From an uncultured Fidelibacterota bacterium (GTDB lineage Bacteria > Fidelibacterota > Marinisomatia > Marinisomatales > UBA1611), in NCBI GenBank assembly GCA_937893835.1, contig CALCSS010000157.1:1-7547 (forward strand): a stretch of 7,547 bases of DNA. Direction: 5' to 3'. Shown piece by piece: positions 1-6,604 of this stretch (the stretch's first letter is position 1; every line of letters begins with the position of its first letter). The position numbers were made by a program, and so were the translations under genes. The notes beneath the pieces were generated by a model. It saw only the letters and a program-made list of their open reading frames with translations. It ran no database searches and was not told the DNA's origin.

Positions 1-849
1 TGGTACCTCTTCCCCATTGGACTCAATCTCTCTCACGATCGCCTCCTGTCCTGCACCTTCGCTCAGAAAGATATTGACCCCATCCTTCTTGTCCATAACT
101 CCTTTCAAACGATCAACCTCACTCGCAAGGTCTATGTCCTCCTCGGGAATAAAAATAGCATCAATATCCCATCGTTCCTTTGAGACCAATAGATCAGGCA
201 AAAACTCTCTTTGATGCAGACGCTCTCTATAGTCTCTTGCGGTCTGAGCTGTGAGCCAACCACAGTGTCTTCCCATGACCTCATGGATGATAAGCTGACG
301 AGTACTGGTCGTATTTTCATTTGCCACATTCTCAAAAAAGATGGCACCCTGTTCTGCAGCGGTCCATGCACCTAAGGTCTGAGTGATAGGAAAGACGTCA
401 TTGTCCACGGTCTTTGGAAGTCCGACAACCGTCAAATCATATCCATTATCCCTAAGGTAGAAGGAAAGTTGGGCTGCCATGGTGTTCGTATCATCACCTC
501 CAATGGTATGTAGAATATTGATCTCATCCTTAATCAATTGGTCTGCGGCCACCTTCAGTGGGTCCTCACCATCCTTGACATATCCCCTTTTAAAACAATC
601 ATCAACATTGGTGAGTTTTACCCTGCTGTTACCTATGGGTGAACCACCAAAATCAAAGAGAATTGAATAATGATCTTTGACACTATTTGAAAAGGGAATA
701 GAATTACCTAAAAGCAATCCCCTATATCCATTCTGGTAGCCAATGAGTTCGGCATCAGGAGCAATCTCATTATATTTTTGAATGAGTGCACCTATTGAAG
801 CCGACAGACATGGTGCGATGCCACCTGCAGTTAATAAAGCAATTTTCAT
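1..849 (-). CDS. pfp: Pyrophosphate-dependent phosphofructokinase, C-terminus cut by window edge
   Basis: Interconverts fructose 6-phosphate and fructose 1,6-bisphosphate using PPi, a reversible cytosolic step of glycolysis and gluconeogenesis. The reading frame is open from an ATG at 849 down to base 1 and gives 283 residues. Visible motifs are the N-terminal TAGGIAPCLS (residues 7-16), GGDDTNT (117-123), PKTVDND (145-151, with the catalytic Asp and a PPi-type Lys), MGRHCGW (192-198) and FLSEGAG (261-267). The second Asp of GGDD is the known marker of PPi rather than ATP use, since ATP enzymes have GGDG. From memory, the sequence resembles the roughly 400-residue PPi-PFK subgroup of alphaproteobacteria and relatives, so about 120 C-terminal residues lie outside the window. 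No Shine-Dalgarno precedes the ATG, but the conserved beta-strand begins right at MKIALLTAGG, so the start is secure. The gene is divergent from the decarboxylase operon. Confidence 0.93.
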   Translation of the reverse strand, partial: MKIALLTAGGIAPCLSASIGALIQKYNEIAPDAELIGYQNGYRGLLLGNSIPFSNSVKDHYSILFDFGGSPIGNSRVKLTNVDDCFKRGYVKDGEDPLKVAADQLIKDEINILHTIGGDDTNTMAAQLSFYLRDNGYDLTVVGLPKTVDNDVFPITQTLGAWTAAEQGAIFFENVANENTTSTRQLIIHEVMGRHCGWLTAQTARDYRERLHQREFLPDLLVSKERWDIDAIFIPEEDIDLASEVDRLKGVMDKKDGVNIFLSEGAGQEAIVREIESNGEEVP

Positions 850-1014
850 GAATTGATCGAATCTTTGATATTTGACAGATATGAACTTAAAAAAAAGAAT
901 CGCTCATATAGGAACCAATTCGCGATAATATTAAAATATATCCATCAATTCGGAGTCAATTAATGATCTTGGGGTTTGAGATCTACCACAATAATCTTCA
1001 CGCAGTTTAATTAT
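850..1014. promoter_or_regulatory. Divergent intergenic promoter region
   Basis: This AT-rich gap separates the start of the phosphofructokinase gene (minus strand) from the decarboxylase operon (plus strand), so it should hold both promoters. On the plus strand, TTAAAATATATCC at 931-943 looks like an archaeal TATA element and would place a transcript start near 960-966. A bacterial alternative is TTGACA at 872-877, a 17-base spacer and AAGAAT at 895-900. On the minus strand, TTCTTTTTTTTAAG (899-886) could be a TATA-like element for the phosphofructokinase. A sigma70-like alternative is TTGACT (959-954), an 18-base spacer and TTTAAT (935-930). The heptamer CAATTCG occurs at 916-922 and 946-952, 30 bases apart. 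Which elements work depends on whether the host is archaeal or bacterial; all are pattern matches only. Confidence 0.5.
931..943 (+). promoter_or_regulatory. Candidate TATA element for the decarboxylase operon
   Basis: TTAAAATATATCC is the most TATA-like stretch upstream of the operon. If the host is archaeal, transcription would begin about 25 bases downstream, near 960-966. That leaves a leader of about 10-16 bases before the TTG at 976, or about 50 bases before the ATG at 1015. Such runs arise easily by chance in AT-rich gaps, so support is weak. Confidence 0.3.
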
Positions 1015-2436
1015 ATGCCTACATCTAGAGAACTTGAGTTCATCCAACGAATTCATGCAAAATTATTAGCGTATCTGAACCGAAGTAATGACAAGATGGT
1101 TCACCCAATGAATAGAGTTGAAGATCTTCTTTCAAGATTTGACCTTTCCATTGAAGGATCAAGTGACCTTGAGGAAATTGAGTTCTTTATTGATGAATAT
1201 ATAGATTCATCAGTAAATACCTCAAGCCCTCGCTTCTACAATCAATTATTCTCTGGCTTTTCAACCATGGGCTACCTTGGGGAGGCTATCACTGGATTAA
1301 CAAATAATTCAATGTACACCTTCGAGATGAGTCCAATGGGCACATTGATGGAACGTACCCTGATCGAAAAAATGTCACAATTGATCGGATATAAAGATGG
1401 ATTTGGGACATTTGTCCCAGGTGGCAGTAATGCAAATCTCATTGCAATGTTGTGCGCAAGAGAAAGAGCGTGCCCAAATTCAAGGAACTCAGGTCTTTTT
1501 AGTAACATACCTCTCATTGGTTTTGTTTCTGAAGAGTCACATTATTCATTCCTGAAGGCTGGATACCAGGCTGGAATTGGAATTGATAATATCAGGCAAG
1601 TGCCTTGCGATGGTAATGGTCACATGGATATTGTCAAATTAGAGGCAATGATAGAGTTATCCATCCAAAATGGAGAAAAGCCATTCTTTGTTGGTGCTAC
1701 CGCTGGTACAACCGTAAGAGGAGTATTTGATCCTTTTGAAAAAATAGCCTCAATATGTAAAGAGCTTGGCATGTGGTACCACATCGATGGTTCATGGGGC
1801 GGATCAGCACTCCTTTCAAAAAAACATCGGACCTTACTCAGGGGATCTGAATTATCGGATTCCTTTACGTGGTGCGCTCATAAGATGATGGGCATCCCCT
1901 TGATGTGCACGTCTATCATTTTAAAGGATAAGACCTTGCTCAAGCAGGTCAACTCCGTTCCAGGCACAGACTATCTATTTCATGGAGATGATGGCGAGGA
2001 ACTTGACCTTGGTCTTCACTCCCTACAATGCGGAAGAAGAGTTGATTCTCTAAAGCTATGGCTGGCATGGAAATACTTTGGAGATGATGGCTATGAGGAT
2101 CGAATTGACAATCTCTTTTCAATGGCCCAGCATGCTGAATTAAGAATCAACCAATCAAAAATATTGGAGTTGTTGTCTCCTGTTGAATCGTTGAATGTAT
2201 GCTTTAGAATTCAGCCACCGACAGTAGATGAAAAGAAATGGAATGAACTCACGATCATGGTCAGAGATAGACTAATAATGAATGCAGATACTCTGGTAAA
2301 CCATGCGTCAATAAATGATAAAAGTTGTATCCGTCTCATAACCGTAAACTTTGATTTAACTCTGGATGATATTGATGAGTTCATGAAGAATGTTGAGGAA
2401 ATAGCGCAAGAACTTGCAAATGAATTGAGCAAATGA
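1015..2436 (+). CDS. PLP-dependent group II amino-acid decarboxylase (glutamate/cysteine-sulfinate/aspartate type)
   Basis: Predicted cytosolic enzyme removing the alpha-carboxylate of an acidic amino acid to give an amine such as GABA, beta-alanine or hypotaurine. Numbered from the ATG at 1015 (473 residues), it shows RFYNQLFSG near residue 73, PGGSNAN (135-141), HYSFLKAG (176-183, His stacking on PLP), ATAGTTVRGVFDP (228-240), HIDGSWGG (256-263, Asp258 contacting the PLP nitrogen), AHKMMG with Schiff-base Lys290, and QCGRRVDSLKLW (338-349). These follow animal GAD and CSAD in order. MYTFE (100-104) has Tyr where glutamate decarboxylases have Phe, as in CSAD, hinting at a substrate shorter than glutamate. 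An in-frame TTG at 976 would add 13 residues. I prefer the ATG because the extra residues look unlike the family and neither start has a good ribosome site. The gene is first in a four-gene operon, and its TGA overlaps the next ATG. The family is secure; the substrate is not. Confidence 0.92.
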   Translation: MPTSRELEFIQRIHAKLLAYLNRSNDKMVHPMNRVEDLLSRFDLSIEGSSDLEEIEFFIDEYIDSSVNTSSPRFYNQLFSGFSTMGYLGEAITGLTNNSMYTFEMSPMGTLMERTLIEKMSQLIGYKDGFGTFVPGGSNANLIAMLCARERACPNSRNSGLFSNIPLIGFVSEESHYSFLKAGYQAGIGIDNIRQVPCDGNGHMDIVKLEAMIELSIQNGEKPFFVGATAGTTVRGVFDPFEKIASICKELGMWYHIDGSWGGSALLSKKHRTLLRGSELSDSFTWCAHKMMGIPLMCTSIILKDKTLLKQVNSVPGTDYLFHGDDGEELDLGLHSLQCGRRVDSLKLWLAWKYFGDDGYEDRIDNLFSMAQHAELRINQSKILELLSPVESLNVCFRIQPPTVDEKKWNELTIMVRDRLIMNADTLVNHASINDKSCIRLITVNFDLTLDDIDEFMKNVEEIAQELANELSK

Positions 2437-3590
2437 ATTCTTCCTCATTAGATAAGAAAGGGTCGGTGGTCTTCCTTTTCATAAATGGTCCACACCATGT
2501 TTACCATCTTATCATGCCTGCTCTTAGATTCGCGGAAACCAGCAGCGATTTTGAGACTAAAATCATATCCGGTAATCCTAGGAATACAGATATAATAATC
2601 AAAAGCGCAAAAAAATATGGTATCTCAAACTTTGAATTGATTGACATACCATTGCCATTTAGATATAGGATAAATCGCTATAAGGATAAACTATACCCGC
2701 CTGTTTACACAAGAATAAAAAAGATAACCACTATTCTATCCAATGCATCTGCGATCATATCTACGAGTCACGAACTGCCAGAATATATGAAAGAACATGA
2801 AATTGAGGGACCTCTACTTTTGTATCTATACCATGGTACAGGTACGAGGGCATATGGATTTGAATCAAAGTTGAATATGTTTGATCATATTTTTGTCCCA
2901 GGGGAATATCATCTCAATCGCCTACGACAAGAATTGTCCCTACCTGAAGAAAAGATGATCCTGACAGGAAAACCAAAACTCGATTGGCTCAGGGATAAGA
3001 GTTACAATAGCAAAGGTATATTCAATAATGATAACCCCATAGTCTATTACAATCCACATTGGGACATGCGATTGTCCAGTTATCTTATATGGCGAAAATT
3101 CATATTAGATTTCTTCTCAAAGCACAATGACTACAATTTGATATTCTCTCCTCATCCGCTCGTCAAACATTTATCGAAGAAAGCAGGATATGACATTGAA
3201 AATAGTGAGATCAACTCTGACAACATAAAGATAGACCATGATAGTCAATATTGCATTGATGGAACTTACAATTCTATCGCTAATGTTTATGTTGGCGATG
3301 TAAGTAGTATGGTCACAGAATGGGTCATGCTACGACCTCGACCCTGCATATTCATAAATGCCCATCAAATAGATTGGATGGAGAATGATGACTATCATTT
3401 TTGGAGGTATGGATCAGTGGTCAATGAATTTAAAATATTTCCTGAATTGATTTCTAGGTCACTTGAAATAAATGATCATAAGAAAATTCAATTAGAGATG
3501 AGAGATAAATTCATTCACAATAGTGACCAGACCAGTTCTGACATCTGTGCTCAATCGATCAAGACGATTTTACAGGGTACATCACCTTGA
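2433..3590 (+). CDS. GT-B-like transferase resembling CDP-glycerol glycerophosphotransferase (TagB/TagF type)
   Basis: A 385-residue protein with the layout of a two-domain GT-B transferase. The N-terminal half has a Rossmann-like strand (SVVFLFINGPHHVYHL, 11-26), YHGTGTRAYGF (133-143, cf. the HGTP-like motif of TagF), FVPGEYH (154-160) and TGKPKLDWL (178-186, cf. the GYPRxD segment). The C-terminal half has YYNPHWD (205-211), FSPHPLV (238-244, cf. the KLHP segment) and VGDVSSMVTEW (287-297, cf. the DYSS nucleotide-binding motif). Relatives move glycerol-phosphate or a sugar from a nucleotide donor onto a membrane-linked acceptor. No signal peptide or hydrophobic helix is apparent, so it is probably cytosolic or peripheral. 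The ATG overlaps the decarboxylase stop as ATGA, and its own TGA overlaps the next start as TTGA. A nucleotide-sugar glycosyltransferase or 2-epimerase-like enzyme is possible. The fold assignment is moderately sure; donor and acceptor are unknown. Confidence 0.65.
   Translation: MNSSSLDKKGSVVFLFINGPHHVYHLIMPALRFAETSSDFETKIISGNPRNTDIIIKSAKKYGISNFELIDIPLPFRYRINRYKDKLYPPVYTRIKKITTILSNASAIISTSHELPEYMKEHEIEGPLLLYLYHGTGTRAYGFESKLNMFDHIFVPGEYHLNRLRQELSLPEEKMILTGKPKLDWLRDKSYNSKGIFNNDNPIVYYNPHWDMRLSSYLIWRKFILDFFSKHNDYNLIFSPHPLVKHLSKKAGYDIENSEINSDNIKIDHDSQYCIDGTYNSIANVYVGDVSSMVTEWVMLRPRPCIFINAHQIDWMENDDYHFWRYGSVVNEFKIFPELISRSLEINDHKKIQLEMRDKFIHNSDQTSSDICAQSIKTILQGTSP
3574..3577 (+). promoter_or_regulatory. 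Weak Shine-Dalgarno-like AGGG before the TTG start
   Basis: AGGG lies 9 bases upstream of the TTG at 3587 and is the only Shine-Dalgarno-like sequence found at an internal operon start. It supports TTG as the true start of the ATP-grasp gene, which has no other in-frame start before the conserved N-terminal strand. The match is only four bases and may be chance. Confidence 0.3.
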
Positions 3591-4651
3591 ACAATAAGAC
3601 AAAGATCTACTTTATAGGCAGGAAACAAGGTATTGGCATAAGGCGCTTTCGTCTATCGCACTTGGAAAATAGAAGAAGATTTGAATCAGATGGACTAAGG
3701 GATGCATGTGAATCCATTGAACAAACTCGTTGGGTGGAAAAAGCTGATGTCGTTTGGGTAAGAGTACGTCCTGAGCATACGACAGATAGACAAAGATATC
3801 TCATTGATAGGCGTTTAGAAGATATCAGAAAAAAAATTCCCATTATCAATGACATATCTATTTTCGATAACTATGACTGCAAGGATAGATCATTCCAACT
3901 CTGGAAAGATCATTCTGTACCATGCCCTGCTTTCTTGAACATTAGTACCGATGAGGTCCAGAAAAACTTTGATCAAACAGTGGAGAACATTTCAAAATTC
4001 ATAAATGACCATAGATCAATATTTCTACGGACCAATAATGAGACCGCAAGCCTGGGGATTCATATACTGACATCAGACTCCACGAAAAATGAGATAGGCC
4101 ATGCCTTAAATACTCTCATCTTGAGATGTGTAGAGCAACAGAAACTCAGGTCCTCCACTAGGGTCATGGCAGTCCAATTCATTGACTCGGGCAATGGCTC
4201 TGAATACCAAGACCTTTATCGAGTCCACGTCCTTTTTGGAAAAGTACTTTCATTCTATGCTGTCACCAGCAAGAAAGCTGTGTTCCATAATGTGGACATG
4301 GATGACAAGGACATTGATCGTTTCATCTCCTTGAATGAAGGGTTATGTAAAAGAATGGTTTCGATAGAACATAAAGTGCTAAGTGCTGTTAGGGTACTGG
4401 GCTGTAATCTTGGTGCAATTGAATTCTTCTTGGTCAATGATAGACCCGTCTTCATTGAACTTAATCCTATGTGGGGGGGACACGCGAGTATCAATGGATT
4501 TGGCAATAAGAAGGTGCAGATTCATCTGATCGAGAATCGTAAAAACTTAGAGAAACGCATACCAAACATTTATAACTTTATGGATCGTAGGTCATATTAT
4601 AAGAATTTATATGAGGCCATACATGACCACCTTAATCATTCTGATCATTAA
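3587..4651 (+). CDS. ATP-grasp ligase, RimK/glutathione-synthetase-like
   Basis: A 354-residue predicted carboxylate-amine ligase, a family that activates a carboxylate as an acyl-phosphate and couples it to an amine. The N-terminal strand (KIYFIGRKQGIGIRRF, 6-21) precedes a pre-ATP-grasp segment, IPIINDISIFDNYDCKD (84-100), recalling the NDP/NK region of glutathione synthetase. FLRTNNETASLGIHIL (146-161) takes the place of the phosphate-binding lysine strand and glycine loop, and AVQFID (195-200) the place of the adenine-contacting hinge. YRVHVLFGKVL (211-221) follows. The metal site is clear: GAIEFFL with Glu279 and FIELNPMWGG with Glu291 and Asn293. Arg148 stands where most relatives have Lys. 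The start is TTG, overlapping the previous stop as TTGA, with no alternative before the conserved region. The stop directly abuts the next ATG. The amine made by the first gene is a natural substrate candidate, but nothing in the sequence proves it. Confidence 0.8.
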   Translation: MNNKTKIYFIGRKQGIGIRRFRLSHLENRRRFESDGLRDACESIEQTRWVEKADVVWVRVRPEHTTDRQRYLIDRRLEDIRKKIPIINDISIFDNYDCKDRSFQLWKDHSVPCPAFLNISTDEVQKNFDQTVENISKFINDHRSIFLRTNNETASLGIHILTSDSTKNEIGHALNTLILRCVEQQKLRSSTRVMAVQFIDSGNGSEYQDLYRVHVLFGKVLSFYAVTSKKAVFHNVDMDDKDIDRFISLNEGLCKRMVSIEHKVLSAVRVLGCNLGAIEFFLVNDRPVFIELNPMWGGHASINGFGNKKVQIHLIENRKNLEKRIPNIYNFMDRRSYYKNLYEAIHDHLNHSDH

Positions 4652-6604
4652 ATGAGTAACATGATGAAAGATATTCTCTGGAGACCAAAATCTCCTGAAA
4701 AAACAAAGATGGCCAAACTGACCCAATTGATCAATGAAAGATATGATCAAGACATTGATGGATATGAGGATTTACATCTTTGGTCCGTACGAAATATCCC
4801 TGATTTTTGGGAAGAGGTATGGAAATACTGTGAGATTATTCACTCCCACCCCTATTCTAGCATTGTCAATGACACAAAGGCCATGCCAGGCGCAAAATGG
4901 TTCAAAGATACAAAATTAAATTACGCTGAAAATCTACTTCGGTTTCGCGATGATCATATTGCGATAAAATTTAAGTCTGAAGGTAAACCAGTTAGAGAGA
5001 TCTCCTATTATGATCTCTTTAAAGAAGTAGAAAAACTCTCACATTCATTGAGAGAATTAGGAGTCTGTAAGGGTGACAGGGTGGTAGGATTCATGCCAAA
5101 CATCCCAGAGGCAGTCACCGCCATGCTGGCTACAAGTTCGATAGGAGCCATATGGAGTTCATCATCGCCTGACTTTGGCATAAAGGGAGTCCTAGATAGG
5201 TTTGTTCAAATAGAGCCAAAGGTAATATTTGCTGCTCAAGGTTATCAGTATAACGGAAAATATTTTGATTCAATTAAAAAACTAAACAGTATCCTTGAAA
5301 AATTACCAACAGTTGAGAAGGTAATTATCATAGATGATGAGAGATCAATTAAATCAAATTCCATTAAGGATAGCGTTGAATATGATCTACTCTTGGACTG
5401 TGAATCAGACCCCTTGCAATTTGAGCAATTACCCTTTGAACACCCTCTATATATTATGTATTCGTCAGGAACAACTGGGCTTCCAAAATCAATAGTCCAT
5501 TCAGCAGGAGGAACTCTCTTGCAACATATGAAAGAATTGCAATTCCACTGTGATTTGACAAGGAATGATACCATTTTTTATTTTACAACTTGCGGATGGA
5601 TGATGTGGAACTGGTTGATCTCCTCACTCTCCATTGGATCGACAATTGTTTTGTTCGATGGCTCTCCCTTCTATCCCAGTGGCAAGAAAATGTGGGAACT
5701 CGCAGATGAATTGGAAATGTCAATATTTGGTACGAGTGCAAAATACATTGATGCATGCAAAGAAGAAGGGATACGACCATCAGAATTTGCAGACCTTTCA
5801 AAATTACGTATGATCCTATCGACTGGGTCACCACTCCTTGGAGAGAGTTTCGACTACGTCTATGACCATGTCAAAAAAGATGTACACCTTGCATCGATAT
5901 CGGGAGGAACAGACATTATCTCCTGCTTTGCATTGGGTAGTCCCACCCTAGCTATCAAAAAGGGAGAGCTCCAATGTCGAGGTCTTGGAATGGATGTTCA
6001 CTCCTATGATCCGGAAGGTAAGCCTGTCCTTGATGAAAAAGGAGAGCTTGTCTGTATTTCGGCTTTTCCATCCATGCCTATATATTTTTGGAATGATAAA
6101 AATGGAGATAAATATCAACATGCATACTTTCTAAAGTATCCCGGAATCTGGCACCATGGTGATTTTATAAGAATCTCTTCCGATGGTGGTCTAAAGATTT
6201 TTGGTAGGAGTGATGCAACACTGAACCCAGGAGGAATTAGGATTGGTACCTCTGAGATATATAACGTCGTTGAATCAATGGAGAACGTAGAGGATAGTCT
6301 AGTGATCGGTCAAGACTGGGATGGAGATCAAAGAGTGATATTATTTGTCATGTTGAAGGATGACATGTCTCTGGATGAGGATACGATTAATGACATTAAA
6401 TATCAGATCAAGACCCAATGCTCACCAAGACATGTACCCAATAAGATAATCAAGACAAAAGGAATTCCATACACCATCAATGGGAAAAAGGTTGAGGTCG
6501 CTGTCAAAAAGATAATTGACGGGGAAGAGGTCACCAATAGCGATGCTTTGAGCAACCCGCATGTATTGGATCATTACAGGAATATATTAGAATTAAAAGG
6601 CTAG
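4652..6604 (+). CDS. Acetoacetyl-CoA synthetase (acetoacetate--CoA ligase)
   Basis: ANL-superfamily enzyme that forms an acyl-adenylate and then the CoA thioester, in this family from acetoacetate, ATP and CoA. At 650 residues it has full family length. Typical family features are the N-terminal ILWRPKSPEKTKMAKL, SSSPDFGIKGVLDRF (170-184), P-loop YSSGTTGLPKS (270-280), TTCGWMMWNWL (312-322), SISGGTDIISCF (415-426), HGDF (502-505), FGRSDATLNPGGIRIGTSEI (517-536) and INGKKVE (609-615) with catalytic Lys612. It is cytosolic and could feed acetoacetyl-CoA to isoprenoid synthesis or ketone-body use. Its ATG follows the ATP-grasp stop with no gap and no Shine-Dalgarno, implying coupled translation, so a role on a related 3-oxo or short acid within this operon is also possible. 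Its stop overlaps that of the convergent dehydrogenase. The family is sure; exact acid specificity is not. Confidence 0.9.
   Translation: MSNMMKDILWRPKSPEKTKMAKLTQLINERYDQDIDGYEDLHLWSVRNIPDFWEEVWKYCEIIHSHPYSSIVNDTKAMPGAKWFKDTKLNYAENLLRFRDDHIAIKFKSEGKPVREISYYDLFKEVEKLSHSLRELGVCKGDRVVGFMPNIPEAVTAMLATSSIGAIWSSSSPDFGIKGVLDRFVQIEPKVIFAAQGYQYNGKYFDSIKKLNSILEKLPTVEKVIIIDDERSIKSNSIKDSVEYDLLLDCESDPLQFEQLPFEHPLYIMYSSGTTGLPKSIVHSAGGTLLQHMKELQFHCDLTRNDTIFYFTTCGWMMWNWLISSLSIGSTIVLFDGSPFYPSGKKMWELADELEMSIFGTSAKYIDACKEEGIRPSEFADLSKLRMILSTGSPLLGESFDYVYDHVKKDVHLASISGGTDIISCFALGSPTLAIKKGELQCRGLGMDVHSYDPEGKPVLDEKGELVCISAFPSMPIYFWNDKNGDKYQHAYFLKYPGIWHHGDFIRISSDGGLKIFGRSDATLNPGGIRIGTSEIYNVVESMENVEDSLVIGQDWDGDQRVILFVMLKDDMSLDEDTINDIKYQIKTQCSPRHVPNKIIKTKGIPYTINGKKVEVAVKKIIDGEEVTNSDALSNPHVLDHYRNILELKG

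Noticed and set aside
17..670. Short open frames on both strands (17-214 +, 132-371 -, 479-670 +) over the left end
   Set aside because: The phosphofructokinase frame runs unbroken from 849 to 1 with all family motifs, so these are out-of-frame shadows.
976..1014. TTG at 976 as the decarboxylase start, adding 13 residues
   Set aside because: GGGG at 971-974 is too close to act as a Shine-Dalgarno and the extra residues do not look like the family; kept as an alternative, not excluded.
1015..4651. Methanofuran biosynthesis (MfnA/MfnD) as the identity of the decarboxylase and ATP-grasp pair
   Set aside because: The decarboxylase follows the GAD/CSAD pattern rather than MfnA, no other methanofuran gene is present, and the next genes do not fit; used only as an analogy.
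5245..5834. Minus-strand open frames of 109 and 83 residues inside the acyl-CoA ligase gene
   Set aside because: They lie opposite conserved ANL motifs and have no recognisable features or promoter.
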